Position numbers and translations under genes: made by a program
Notes under the pieces: model-generated
The model's database searches: none
What the model was told of the DNA's origin: nothing
The model's input: the letters and a program-made list of their open reading frames with translations, nothing else
Shown here: positions 35,532-46,251 of the stretch, piece after piece
Numbering within the stretch: the stretch's first letter is position 1
Layout: the number at the start of each line of letters is the position of its first letter
Assembly (NCBI RefSeq): GCF_000003815.2
Contig: NC_049988.1
Span: 5,062,689-5,126,688, forward strand
Reading direction: 5' to 3'
Source of the DNA: Branchiostoma floridae
Taxonomy: Eukaryota; Chordata; Leptocardii; Amphioxiformes; Branchiostomatidae
DNA: 64,000 bases

Positions 35532-36687
35532 CGCTACACTATACTGCACCACACTACACCACAAAGCACTCCCATATACAAATATAGATACAAAGGTAGA
35601 CCACACATAGAGGCAAACCGCACACATAAACAGCTACAAACTACACCACACTACACAAATACTACACACTTCATAACCACATTCACACATACACAAATGT
35701 ATACATCCACACACTGTATACGCACTGCACAAATAAAACACCCATACTCACACATGCCAAAACACAATTAGTGAAGGTAAACAGACGAAGAGGCAACTGT
35801 TGACTATTTTGACTGAGATAACTGCAAAGCCAAAATCAGTCCCATTGCCTTTTAAAGTCGAAGGGGCAGTGAGTTGTTATACACTGTGTCTAGGGTACGG
35901 TATTGGGAGGCGGAGCACAACCCTCGCCTTCCTCCACCTTTTACCTCCCCACTATGATTATGAACCTGGGTGGAGTGAGGAGAAACGTATCAAATGCCGT
36001 TCCCAAGGTACATGTAGCAATACAGGATGTGAACCCGGTACCTCGGGTGTCTGGGCCAAACACCGTGCAGGTACACCGCACGAGACAACAAGGTGGTATG
36101 ACGTGTTAAAGCGGCCTCATGGCAAATATCATTTTTCATAGCATAAAAAACCTTCCATCGCAGATGCTTTCAAAACTCTCTCATGCCTTGTTGCCCTGTA
36201 TTGCTACATGTACCAGAGGATTAATAGAAAGCCCAACACAAAAGACCAGACTTGTGTCATTGCACACCCTTCCCATGCAGGACTTGCTAGCTTGTTTTAA
36301 ATAAAGAAACAAGACTTGCGTGCGTGTAATGCCACTTCACCTTTATGCGTGAGGATAACCAACATCCGTTGTTTTAAAACAGGGTATTTAGGGATATCAA
36401 ATCAACGGACAGTGGTTTCAAATTGCAATATTGTCCATATATTGCAATTATTTTCACAATATTGCACCGTCCGTTAACTTGATATCCCTATATATTCTGT
36501 TTCTCAAAACAACGGATATTTGTTCTCCCCTCTGATAAAGGTGAACTAGCTAGCGTTACACTGTGAGGCTCACCTTTGGAGAATGTTGACTCGAGCTGGT
36601 CCATGTGCTGCTCGAACGCGGAGATCTGATCCCGCATCAGCGCATTTCTCGTCGCCTTGTCCATCCTGCCAACCTCTGGGCTCTTAT
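31446..36687 (-). CDS. Unrecognised coiled-coil protein, last four coding exons
   Basis: Join 36687-36574, 34831-34096, 33031-32557 and 31823-31446: about 567 residues ending FLTDGYDSETDSFWY and a TAG at 31448-31446. All junctions have AG/GT borders and phases that fit (1, 2, 0). The first visible exon needs an upstream exon ending in phase 1, which I could not find. The protein is strongly charged, with long heptad-like Glu/Lys/Arg/Leu helices in the last two exons. A hydrophobic, aromatic segment DMVHYFGWFLEYVDYLQELK lies in the second exon. No catalytic motif, signal peptide or membrane helix is seen. I do not recognise the family; a ciliary or centrosomal coiled-coil protein is only a guess. 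Confidence 0.8.
32557..33031 (-). CDS. Coiled-coil gene exon (158 codons)
   Basis: Acceptor TCATTTCAG; donor AAG|GTGGGT. The split first codon completes Arg, then WLEIDGTTSRNLQTKLEQLE. Leucines spaced at 3-4 residues run through QTKLEQLEEIQAALERKLGY and ISSLHRRLRELQVEKDYVRK, with no proline in the central part, indicating long helices. Confidence 0.87.
33736..34071. mobile_element. MITE family E, copy 2 (complete)
   Basis: Perfect-looking termini: AAGCTAAGGGCACAACCCGT left and ACGGCGGGTTGTGCCCTTAG then CTT right. 336 bp. It lies in the intron of the coiled-coil gene, only 24 bp beyond the splice donor of the exon ending at 34096. Interior CpG-rich palindromic segments give spurious open frames. 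Confidence 0.9.
34096..34831 (-). CDS. Coiled-coil gene exon (245 codons)
   Basis: Acceptor TTATTACAG; donor CGGAG|GTAGGG. Contains LYKMLKLLTKKQTIELQSLA, the aromatic segment FGWFLEYVDYLQELKQSFDE, an acidic patch YDEEDPD, a Ser-rich linker and the basic helix ELRRVALQLTRLRRRWSTLL. Ends in VFIKARRAAGLAR. Open across 735 bp with conserved-looking composition, in contrast to surrounding repeats. Confidence 0.88.
34840..35210. other. Intron sequence, no feature recognised
   Basis: Lies between coiled-coil gene exons. No repeat shared in the window and no RNA gene seen. Confidence 0.4.
35215..35530. repeat. (CA)n microsatellite with TCACACA interruptions
   Basis: More than 300 bp of CA dinucleotides broken by regular CT steps. 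The unit ACACGCGAACTCACACTCAC is duplicated at the left edge (35213-35270). The open His/Thr frame is a by-product. Confidence 0.97.
35865..36120 (-). repeat. tRNA-derived SINE, copy 1
   Basis: On the minus strand a possible A box TTTGGCCCAGACACCC precedes a B box ACCGGGTTCACATCCTG. The downstream body has GGGGAGGTAAAAGG and ends ATACCGTACCCTAGACACAG. The body matches the element at 40310-40535. Confidence 0.65.
36361..36528. repeat. Hairpin MITE (AACGGA / GGGATATCAA)
   Basis: CATCCGTTGTTTTAAAACAG and TAGGGATATCAAATCAACGG are mirrored by CCGTTAACTTGATATCCCTA and TTTCTCAAAACAACGGAT. The centre contains repeated ATATTGCA. It ends about 45 bp from the exon at 36574-36687. Confidence 0.75.
36574..36687 (-). 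CDS. Coiled-coil gene exon (38 codons), first one visible
   Basis: Acceptor TTTTTTTAG; donor TCCAAAG|GTGAGC. It reads KSPEVGRMDKATRNALMRDQ then ISAFEQHMDQLESTFSK. The last base joins GA of the next exon to give Gly. An internal Met (DKATRN follows) could be a start in another isoform, but the acceptor argues for more upstream coding. Confidence 0.8.
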
Positions 36688-36769
36688 CTAAAAAAATACA
36701 ATAAACTTTTAGTCTATAAGGGACTGGTATTAAGTGCACATGTGGGTGTGGAGTGTAGGTATGTCGTAG

Positions 36770-37215
36770 AAGAACTTTATTGCGCAACGATCGTACACGG
36801 TACAATGTATGGCAAAAAAAAAGAAACAAACTTATCATCCTAATTACTAAAACAAGTATTAAACATAGTACATATGCAGATTATAAATATAGAATGAAAT
36901 TTGACATTCTAATTTCTAGAACAATAAGAGCTAGCCTAAATCATTGATATTGTACTACAATCGAGTGGGGCTAATTATGATTTTCGGCATTTTTTCTTAT
37001 GACAAAGTAGTCTTTATATATCTACCTATTTTAGCATTGTGGGAGTTGTTACATCTGAATATATAATCAAATCTGTCTGTAGCATTGAGTCTCTTAAAAT
37101 CTGCTGTACTGGATTCGACGAATGTGAATAACTCATTACGTGAAACATTGTACCTACTGCACATCATGACAAAGTGAAATTCATCTTCAATTTGCTTTGG
37201 ACAGAATGGGCTAAC
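36770..37215 (-). pseudogene. LINE 3' end, minus strand
   Basis: On the minus strand the frame gives PFCPKQIEDEFHFVMMCSRY then NELFTFVESSTADFKRLNAT and FDYIFRCNNSHNAKIGRYIK. The tail includes the AATAAAGTT motif near 36775. It is the same C-terminal motif (EDEFHF..C) as the LINE fragments at 18.9 and 26.6 kb. 5'-truncated. Confidence 0.75.
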
Positions 37216-37326
37216 TACATGGGAGCGAGGTGAGAGCTCTGTGGGAGCTCAATCGTTGCCCAGATCGCCATCACCTCGGCGATGGTATGGGACCGGGTCA
37301 TAGGATAGCCGTCAGAGCGGGTCTAC

Positions 37327-38805
37327 CGAAAGTGCGAAAAGGAACGAAAAGGAACGAAAAGGAACGAAAAGGAACGAAAAGGAACGAAAAGGAACGAAAA
37401 GGAACGAAAAGGAACGAAAAGGAGCAAATGTTCCTTTTCGTTCCTTTTCGCACTTTCGGTACTTTCCTTTTCGTTCCTTTTCGTTCCTTTTCGCACTTTC
37501 GGTACTTTCCTTTTCGTTCCTTTTCGCACTTTCGCTACCGAAAGTGCGAAAAGGAACGAAAAGGAACGAAGTATGAAGCAAATTCAAATAAAATCGATGG
37601 TAATATTAGGAAAAGGTAAACTGTGATCGGCAAATGCATTTTGCGGCTTGTTCCACGAAATTCCTATAGCAATGGTTCAATGGAGGAATGAATATTGATG
37701 AGACCTATCTATGCATATCTATGTTCATGTACGTGTTAATGTGGTTATAACATTCCTTAGAATATCCATATTACATTTATATTATAAAATTTCACAAGAA
37801 GAAATGGATTATGTTGAGAACGATTGCGCATATTTTATCATAAAAAGCCATGCTATGTGGATATAGTTGTTTAAAAAATGCAATGATAGCAAAGTTACAA
37901 GTATATGTATTGCACAATTTGTAAGAACTTGACCTTAGAGAAATATAGGTCGAATGTTCGAACCCAGCATGTTGGGAATTATTCTTCCTTCCTTTTTTTT
38001 CACACTTTCATTAATATCAATACAACGCCTTAAATTTGTTTTGCAACCAGGACATCTAAACCCGGCATTGGGATTTTTTTATCATCAGCGAGGGCCTGAT
38101 GTCGGTCGCAAGAGGCAGAAATTTATTTGTATTGAATATGACGGAAAATTGTTGACAGAAATTGTATTTCCCAATATCCTTTGCACAAATTCCTCACGTT
38201 GGCACCTTTCTTCCCGCCAAAATGATGAATACTCATTGTACAACTTGATGAAATCTCTTTGGTACAATGTATATATGTCTCTCCTTTTACAGCTTTTCTT
38301 TCGTTGTGAACGAGCGAGAAGATATGTCTCCAGTCTCCAGAAAACCATGTTGTTGGCCCTGTTGAAAGGAGCTGTCATGCTCGTGGGGCAGCAGTTTATT
38401 AGCATATCTTTCCTGACCGGATTTCGCGGGTCATTTGCATGCGGCGCTCCCCTCTAGGGAGAATAAAAGCCACCCAAATACAACAACAACGTTACAATCT
38501 TGCCTCATCCTGAAAATGTATAATAATCGATATTCATCTACCACCCACTGAATTTTAGTCCTTACTTTCTTATCTCAGTTCCGTTTCTTTGTATTTCGCA
38601 GATCTTCAAAGAATAATTTAGCCACACAAAAACAACAGCGCTGTAAAAATTTGATAATGTCAAATTCTCGGTAAAATAAAACACGTTTTATAGGCTTCTA
38701 ACGCCCGCAGTACCGATTCCTTATATTCTCATTGATTTTATTTAAGTTTGCTTCATACTCCATTCCTTTTCGTTCCTTTTCGTTCCTTTTCGCACTTTCG
38801 GTACA
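37327..38805. mobile_element. Fold-back element with arms of 10 bp GGAACGAAAA repeats
   Basis: Left arm: ACCGAAAGTGCGAAAAGGAA then about nine GGAACGAAAA units, followed by inverted units and another ACCGAAAGTGCG (37327-37573). Right end (38762-38803): TTCCTTTTCGTTCCTTTTCG then CACTTTCGGTAC. The flanks GTCAGAGCGGGT and CGGTCAGAGCC are similar. The middle holds a 168-codon frame (37954-38457). The element class is unknown; a Foldback-like structure fits. Confidence 0.65.
37954..38457 (+). other. Unassigned open frame inside the fold-back element
   Basis: 167 codons, with an overlapping 106-codon frame on the opposite strand (38405-38085) that is richer in Lys/Arg/Glu and looks more protein-like. 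No family motif is recognised in either frame and no splice context is convincing. It may be a remnant of a captured gene or chance. Confidence 0.25.
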
Positions 38806-38989
38806 CCGGTCAGAGCCACGGATTGCAATGTAACGATTATCGCCAAGAGAGTGCCAAGAGAGCGCGGGATCAAGAGAACGTCAACAAGAGAGCGCGGTGA
38901 GAAAGAAAAAAAAATCACTGGTCTTAGTGGCAAGTGTGCAGATGTTGGCACACTGGCAGCACCAAATCCGTATGTGTTTTTGGCATCTT

Positions 38990-39118
38990 TAGACAGATTA
39001 GCCGTGAGGCTCAGTGGGCGTCACTCCACCGTCATGGGGGCAGGGGCATGGCGAGTATTTAACCCAGGACCTACTGATTCTGATTCCAACGCTCTAGCCG
39101 TTGCGCCACACAGACACC
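38990..39118 (-). repeat. tRNA-derived SINE head
   Basis: The minus strand reads GTGGCGCAACGGCTAGAGCG (A box) and, after about 20 bp, GGTCCTGGGTTAAATACTCG (diverged B box). The spacing is correct for a pol III promoter. It lies beside the fold-back element. Confidence 0.7.
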
Positions 39119-39119
39119 C

Positions 39120-40300
39120 CAAAGAAAAAGAAGCAGACACATTATGACTACAATATTTCACTCCACATCAATAAATACATCCTTCGTTTCATTTTTCATG
39201 GAATATTTCATGGACGTAACAACTACACATCAGCGTTTCGAATCACCAAACTTCTTCAGATTAAAAGACGAGACATAACACTGATACATGTTCAAAGCGT
39301 CCCTATTCCTTTACAGTTAAACGAATTGAGATGGAATAACATAGAAAAAAGATGGTCTTAACCTGTGCATTTATATCATCGAAGTTTTATTTTCAATCGA
39401 TCAAAGTGTTTTATCATTCTATGATTTACTATAAGAATGTGGAGTTATAAAGATACAAGATAGAATTAAGAAGCATGAATAGTATGAATAATTTTTTCAT
39501 TACGCCGAGCGACTGTACTTTGACGGAAATGGATTTGTTTACAGCCCTGATTTTATGATTTGATTTGCGCAAGGCGTAAAAGTATGACTAAAACACAACA
39601 AAATACACAAAACGGCACTTGGCCCATATGTACAGAGTTGTAAGAATCTGGGTGAATAAGTGTCTGGATGATGGTATTATTGGAACAGGCTAGACGACAA
39701 ATAAATGTTTCATTTCTCGGCGTCTAGCGTCAAAGGTATCAAGTTTGGCACTGACAAATATAACACATCCTGTGTACCGTAAGCAACATTTAAAGGCGAT
39801 ATGGTATGCAACACTGTAGTTTGATTATATTTCAGAGCAGTACGTTGATGAAATTGATATCAGTATAACAACACAATATAAAAGCACAAGTTACCAATCC
39901 AGACAGTCGAGGGAAATTGACAGTTCTACCAACAAGAGAGTGTATAAATCCCAGTCAAACCTTTCCTCATTTAGGTTTTTGTTTGACGTCTGTACGTTTT
40001 CACCTGTGTGCGCTGGGCAACGGGATTGGTCAATAGCGACGCAGTAGGTTTTTTCTGCAACTATTTACAGAAGTACGACACTTAAGATAAATCACGAAGA
40101 CTTAATTAGTTTTGGGTTGCCTTTTGTTACACTGACAGCACACAAACAAGATTGACGGGCTATATTTGCATTATTTCTTAAATCTATTTTGCTCCAGATA
40201 GACGAGGACAATGTAGCCCTGCACTTGAGTCAATAACTTATTTAACAGTGTCACATACAAAGGACAGAGAGTAGACTTTAAAACAGTCTTGGCATTTTTG
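39120..40300. other. Non-coding interval with one MITE fragment
   Basis: Positions 39566-39616 (GGCGTAAAAGTATGACTAAA then ACACAACAAAATACACAAAA) match the interior of the MITE at 42767-43001. Nothing else supported. Confidence 0.45.
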
Positions 40301-40309
40301 AGACTGTAC

Positions 40310-40535
40310 AATGGGTTGTTATCCGCTGTGTCTCGGGCACGGTATAGGAAAGTAACCCCCTATACAATCTTGCCACCTCCTTTTACCTCCCCAACCGAAG
40401 TCATGTAAAGTGCTTATATCCCAAGGGCACCAAATCGATTCAGCACTTGGTTCTGATCCGAACCCTGGACATGTTGCACACGTGCATTTTTGGCTGCTGT
40501 ACGTTGCTACACTAGGCCAACAGGGCCACATTTAA
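40310..40535 (-). repeat. tRNA-derived SINE, copy 2
   Basis: Minus strand: A box TGTTGGCCTAGTGTAGC, B box CCAGGGTTCGGATCAG, body with GGGGAGGTAAAAGGAGG, and 3' part ATACCGTGCCCGAGACACAG. It aligns with 35865-36120. Confidence 0.7.
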
Positions 40536-40610
40536 ATTGTTTGGCAAACGCCGCTTAAAGATGATCTATTTTGTGATTTCGGTTTCTTTTAGACTTCGGA
40601 TTGCCAGTTA

Positions 40611-41073
40611 GGCCACGTTGATTTGATTATATGGATGACATCCGCGCTCGCACCAATTTTCGGCCATTTCCAACCAAAAAAAGTAAAATAAATTGTGCAA
40701 AGCAGCTGTAAAATGAGCACAAATATTCCGTAGATTGAAAAAAAAAGTATCAGAAAACAGATAACTAATGCCATATATAGAATGCCAAAATGAATCTAAA
40801 GTCAAAGAATAAGATGTGAAAGGACGGAAAGAAAAAAAAAATCTATTGTTGGTTGGGGGAGGTACCGGTACAGAAAATTCAGGTCCAGAGGATCATAGTA
40901 TACCATACTATGTGTGTTTAGTCCTATGTTCAAACTTCCTGGCCACTTTGATTTCATATTGAAGGCAACTTTTTTTTTTGGGGGGGGGGGGGCAAACTTT
41001 TTTTTTATTCGCTCGCTCGCATCAGTTTTGGAGTTCCCGGAGGATGTAATCCATATAATCCATCAACATGGCC
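40611..41073. mobile_element. MITE with GGCCA..ATGGATGACATCC termini, copy 2
   Basis: Left GGCCACGTTGATTTGATTAT then ATGGATGACATCC; right GGAGGATGTAATCCATATAA then CATCAACATGGCC. A diverged member of the family at 16541 and 47485. The interior contains a poly-T/poly-G run (40970-41010) and a fragment of the GGTCCAG element (40850-40910). Confidence 0.75.
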
Positions 41074-41614
41074 TTATGCAAATGTTCACTTTTAGAAGAG
41101 TAGTATTTTTGGACATCTTTTCCTACAACAGCAAAGAAACTCCAGGAGCTAAGGAAGCTTGCAGGATACAAAGAATAAAAGGGATGAAGAAAGACTGAAT
41201 GCAGCTATAGGACTTTCCAAAGACAATAGATGCAGAACCCAGTGACTGATGATGAGTATTTTTGGAGGGAGGAGAGGGGGTGGGGTGGGTAAGCCCCGGT
41301 AACATATTCATCTATTCACAAAACCACTTTCAACCTAAAGCCGACGCTGGGTTGAATGTAATCGACCAAGTGTCATTCTGAGCCAATTGCAATGTTGCTC
41401 GACGACTGTGTCCCAACCTTTTCACAACTATTACATGACCACTTATGGTTTGCTCACGACTTGCTTACAACCGCGTGCCCCTGAATCCCCGGCGCCCCCC
41501 GATCTACTCCCAACTAAATTTTTATCTCGACTTCTAGCATAAGACTACATACTCTCCTGACTGATTCTTACCGTTTGCCAACTTATATGCCTGCGTGAAA
41601 ATGGCTTCATGGAA

Positions 41615-42037
41615 GGGGCTGGGGTAGGGGTTCATACCGGTACAGAAAATTCAGTTCCAGACCCTGTTCATGTCCAAAGGATCATGTCCAGGTCCGGTCC
41701 GGAGCTGCACCTGGACCTGATTCAGTATGTGATAAGTTGTGAATGGACAATACTCAAAACAATGGTCAATTTCGCCACAAAGAAATCTGTTTGGTGGAGT
41801 ATTGGACTCCCAATGGTGTTTTAAAATCCTGCAAGGCTAACTGCCTCTGTACGTACGATTGATTGCAAAACTTGGTAGAAATGACTATAGACTCTACGTA
41901 TACTCTACTTCGCTCTTGATCATATAATCTGTTCATTTTCCAATAGGTCCAACATCCGGTCTACTGAATTTTTTCAGGTCCGGTTTTTCTTGAACGGTCC
42001 AAAAAGAAAACAATGTTTTGTACCGGTACCCACCCCT
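41615..42037. mobile_element. MITE with GGGCTGGG..TACCGGTAC termini, copy 1
   Basis: Left GGGCTGGGGTAGGGGTTCAT then ACCGGTACAGAAAATTCAG; right TTTTGTACCGGTACCCACCC. Internal GGTCCAGGTCCGG-type repeats match 62792-63220. Non-coding. Confidence 0.75.
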
Positions 42038-42766
42038 GGTCTGGAATAAATCATAGGTATGTGTCGGGCGGAAGTGACCGCACCATACCGGTACCTCGTC
42101 ACACATTCATGCTTACTGCAGCGAGACCACACATGTAGCGTTACGTGTCGCTATTACGCACGTCGTTACGGTTGACTGCTGCTGGTTTTGTGATCTCTAG
42201 TCTTGGGTCTTTACAGTGGTCACGTACACATCACAAGCTTCTGTCATGGACCTGACTGAAGACCTTCAATGGAAGGGCAAGGTCACAAATAAAACACAAG
42301 AAAACTTCGTCCTTGTCGATGCCACAGCCTAATACATGTCTTTCATTTCATTAATTTCTTTGATTGATTCTCACCACTTTCTTGAACGTCACACATGAAC
42401 ACACAGTCATGTAAGTGGTGGTGATGGTAATGGGTGGTGAGAAGGATGGTTGGTGGTAATGATTGATGATGATGATATTGAAATGTTAGGACGTAGTAAT
42501 GGATGAGACGTAGTAATGACTGTTTGCAACTGAACATGCTCGTGCTCTGCCATATTCTCATGATAACACGTCGCAACTATACAGATACCGACTGTCGTCC
42601 CCAAATAATTAACCAAGAATAATCTCTGATGACCTGTGAATGTTTCAAACGTTCGCTGAAGATTGACAACAAAGATAACTGGCCAAAAAGGGCGTCATAG
42701 CAAATCTGCGTTTTGGACCAAGAATGGCATGATGTCATTGTAAGAGTAAATAATACTCCTCTGTAA

Positions 42767-43001
42767 AGGTGGTATCTCACTGCACTTGGGACACCGGTGC
42801 GGCACTGCGGGGTTCGTTCACTGCAGCAATGTTGTGTTATTTTCGCCGATATTTTGGTAATTTAGATATTGCGTAAAAGTATGACTTAAAAGACAACAAA
42901 ATACACACAACGTATATGTAAGTTAATCTCTGAACTTCGTTGAGTAGTCTCTGAACCCCGCAGTGTCGTACAGGTGCCCCAAGTGCAGTGAGATACCACC
43001 T
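42767..43001. mobile_element. MITE with AGGTGGTATCTCACTGCACT termini, copy 1
   Basis: Left AGGTGGTATCTCACTGCACT then TGGGACACCGGTGCGGCAC; right GGTGCCCCAAGTGCAGTGAG then ATACCACCT. TAA flanks both sides (42764-42766 and 43002-43004). The second copy is at 48120-48357. The interior shares TTCGTTCACTG and TATTTTCGCCGAT with the nested element at 43774. Confidence 0.88.
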
Positions 43002-43317
43002 TAAGCGATCAAATACTTCCTTCGCTACAGTTAGCGGCCTCGCTTTCCGAATATTGGTGCTCAGAATGTTGTATATTTGTATGCAAGGGTGTTCGCTTAT
43101 GTACGTCGAGTGCATCCAAGCACACAATAGTACTCGTAGTACGTACTACTGTACTTGTGCCACTTGTACTACAACATCGTGTGCGCTCAACAGTATTGAT
43201 AACGTAGATATAGATAACCGCATGCTCGAACGGTATTTCTGTCAGACTGTGTAAGATTTGATGCCGTGTGCCTTGTGCATTCGCCTGAGATTTGTAATGG
43301 CTCATTGAGCGAGCATG

Positions 43318-43566
43318 TTAAAGGTATACTACGCAAGATTTGGGCCCCAAAACTGAAATATTCTCCAGAACAAAACCTTAATGTGAATGGCCTATACAAC
43401 AACTTTTTAGCATTGAAGATCACAATTTTTATTTGGTGCAATGATGTAGCAGCATTTTCCCTGAATATTGGTATGGAATGCTATAGGGTTGATTGAACTA
43501 ACAATGTAAAGAAAAAGGAGGGAAAGCTACTTTTTGTTTTGTTCAAATCTTGCGAAGTACAGCTTT
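43318..43566. mobile_element. MITE related to the AAAGGTCTACTACGCAG family
   Basis: Left TTAAAGGTATACTACGCAAG then ATTTGGGCC; right CAAATCTTGCGAAGTACAGC then TTTAAG. About 250 bp, ends inverted. Confidence 0.7.
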
Positions 43567-43604
43567 AAGTCCATATGAAGTCCGTCGTGTTGTATCACTT
43601 TTAT

Positions 43605-44803
43605 AAAGCCGGGTTCACGCGTGTGTATATATTCAACTCTGTATGGAATTTTAAAGTCTCCACAGGTGGTTAGAAAAATAGGAGAAATTGGAGGCTACAC
43701 ATAAGCCGAATTGTAGACAAATGACGTGCCAGAGGATTTAGCTGTCCGAGGAGTACGGTTGGCGACCAGCTAAAGGTGGGCTCCCACTGCACTCGCGTCA
43801 CGATTGCGTCGCTTCGAGGTTCGTTCATTGTGTCACTGTTGTGTTATTTTCGCCGATTTTCTGTTGCGCTCCCACTGACATGCGTCACTGTTGCGTTTCT
43901 AGACTAAATTGACAGGTTATCGGAAGTCGCAGCGTTGTCAATGTATGAAAAATCACTGTAAAATGATGAAAATGCCTAAAAATGAGATTTATAATGAAAT
44001 AATTTCCCTTGTGATGATGCTTATGCTTATGAATGTTACTTATGTTATATGATAACCTTGAAAGACTTTTACAGTAAAAGAAGTAACCCAAATGAATGGA
44101 CACGAACCATATACCAGATTTGACTCCATCGCTTATGTGTTTTGCAACAAGTATGTGTAATGGTGTGTGTTAATTTGCATATTTCACAAATGAAAAATCT
44201 TGATATTTCCTACGTTTTAATAGGAAATAGACAAAATATAACCGTGATACTGTTGAAGGCATGTTGGTGTCACTGTTGTGTCACTGTTGTGTTACTCTTG
44301 GGTCACTGTTGTAACTGAAAAACTTTTGTAAAATGATATCCAAAATGTATCCAAAATAGCTTTTCAGTAATAAAATGATGTTTACTTTTGATACTTGGTG
44401 CAAAATAGACAAAATATAACCTTGATACTGTTGAAGGCATGTTGGCGTCACTGTTGTGTCACTGTTGTGTTACTCTTGGGTCACTGTTGTGTCACTCTTG
44501 GGTCACTGTTGGGGCATCTTGCCACTTGCGTTATTTTTTAACTTCCAAAAAAACGTCGCGCTTGCTTGTGTCACCTCTAGGTTTGCTTGTGTCACCTCTA
44601 GGTTCGCTCGCGTCACCTATAGGTGCCGCGGGGTAACGTCTGCGTTGTCGAACCCCGAAGCGACGCAAGCGTGACGCGAGTGCAGTGGGAGCCCACCTTA
44701 ACTCAGCTGGCATGTTATCTGGCTATATTTGTCCAATCTATATTATTTTTCTAGCGACCTCGTACGGAATTGAATATACACACACGTGTGTACCCACCTT
44801 TAT
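43605..44803. mobile_element. Fold-back MITE (AGGTGGGTTCACAC family) split by another MITE
   Basis: Left half 43605-43773 (GGGTTCACGCGTGTGTATAT, AGTACGGTTGGCGACCAGCT); right half 44699-44803 (CTCAGCTGGCATGTTATCTG, ACACACGTGTGTACCCACCT). Removing 43774-44698 and one TAA restores a roughly 270 bp element like 57018-57326. Confidence 0.85.
43774..44698. mobile_element. 925 bp nested TIR element, AGGTGGGCTCCCACTGCACT
   Basis: Left AGGTGGGCTCCCACTGCACT then CGCGTCACG; right CGTGACGCGAGTGCAGTGGG then AGCCCACCT. A 3 bp TAA duplication (43771-43773 and 44699-44701) marks insertion into the host MITE. The interior carries tandem TCACTGTTGTGTCACTGTTG and two partial copies of AAAATAGACAAAATATAACC. No transposase. 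Confidence 0.92.
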
Positions 44804-44999
44804 GTACGCAGGCACATGCACATTGCGACCCAATACTCAATCCTACAATTGGCACAAAACGATTGAGGTACGCAGTGTGAGTACGACTGCGTATGAACAA
44901 AAAAAGTCACTACAGACCTTTCATGGACTAGGTATACACGTTTGTGTGATTGTACCTTTAAACGGACTAGTAATGCACCAGCGTAGGGAATTACGCATC

Positions 45000-46140
45000 G
45001 TTGTTTCTGATGAATATAGAAGCGCGGATTAATTATTGGCTATCTTTTGTTTTTTCCACTCGGCTGGATACGCAAACAATCCTGGGGTATAGCGTTTTTT
45101 TTTCAGATCATTTAGATATACTTGTTGAAAGACAACATAATGAAGATAAGCGGTTGGTAGGGAATGACTTATTTGCTAGTAATCAGAAGAACTGTCGAGT
45201 TCATTCCAGGTCATGATAGAGCTTCATTATGTGGACAAATACTTAATAATTACACTGTGTTAGTCCTGGATAGTGCAAAATAGAAACGTTATGTCAGCAA
45301 GGGCATTTGTCAGGATCCCCATATTTATTTCCCTGCTGTTGTGATAGTCCTGCGATATGTGTAGTCTATTCGAGGCTGTAGTTGGTACGAATCGGAGCCG
45401 TACGTCCACATGATCTCAGCCTAAGCTTAAGTCAACTGTTTGCCGCCATGCTGTTCTTGGCGATGCGATGAAAAAATAATTCCTAGTCGTTCCATTTGAA
45501 TGTAGTCCATTTACGTGACGTTTGGCGACCAGAAACTTCTACTCTTTGTGTTTATGTCCCAGGTACTTAACATCACTCGACTAACTAAAGGCATTTTTCT
45601 TGTTTGCTAGCAAAATGGCGCGACCTTGTTACGGAACGGAATGAAGATTGTGTACAAATTTGACCAAGGCAACCTCGCAGGTTGTTAGAATAACTGATGG
45701 CTGTAACACTAACTCTGACAACTTACCTGAAAGTGTTGATTATCGCCGACATGTCTTGTGGCATATGTGGAATCTAGGTGACTTGACCATAACCAAGGGT
45801 TTAACATATGTTGAGTCCGTGGTCCACCTCGGTCCGTCGTCCGGTTTTCTGTGTTAGACAAACTGGCTGCCAAACGACCAAGCAAACAACACGTCTCAAT
45901 CCTTAGTGACAAATGCGTGTGTCGCCACGCTTGTGCACTGTGCAAACTGCCTATCCTCACAGAGCGGTAGAGCTGTCAGAGCTAGGGTTTGTCTCTGGGG
46001 TTTTCTTTATATCGTTAAGGCCAATGTTGATTTTCTTGTACTAAGAAACCCTAAAATGATGCGAGCTTGCGAATTAAAAACTCCCCCCTCCGCAAAAAAG
46101 TGCCCATCCCACGTGCCTAGGATGGTTGGATAAGTCACTA
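45000..46140. other. Non-coding interval, no supported feature
   Basis: Several short open frames, none with splice sites or recognisable motifs. Upstream exons of the coiled-coil gene could lie here but none could be identified. Confidence 0.35.
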
Positions 46141-46146
46141 AACGCA

Positions 46147-46165
46147 TTGTGTGTGGTGTGTGTGT

Positions 46166-46251
<86 letters not shown>

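Noticed and set aside
35145-35771. 208-codon plus-strand frame rich in His/Thr
   Set aside because: Translation of a (CA)n microsatellite.
38085-38405. Upstream exon of the coiled-coil gene on the minus strand
   Set aside because: The possible donor (GAAAG|GTGCCA) has phase 2, but the next exon needs phase 1; it also lies within a fold-back element.
44439-44713. Overlapping small frames on both strands
   Set aside because: They are part of the tandem TCACTGTTG interior and right TIR of the nested 925 bp element.
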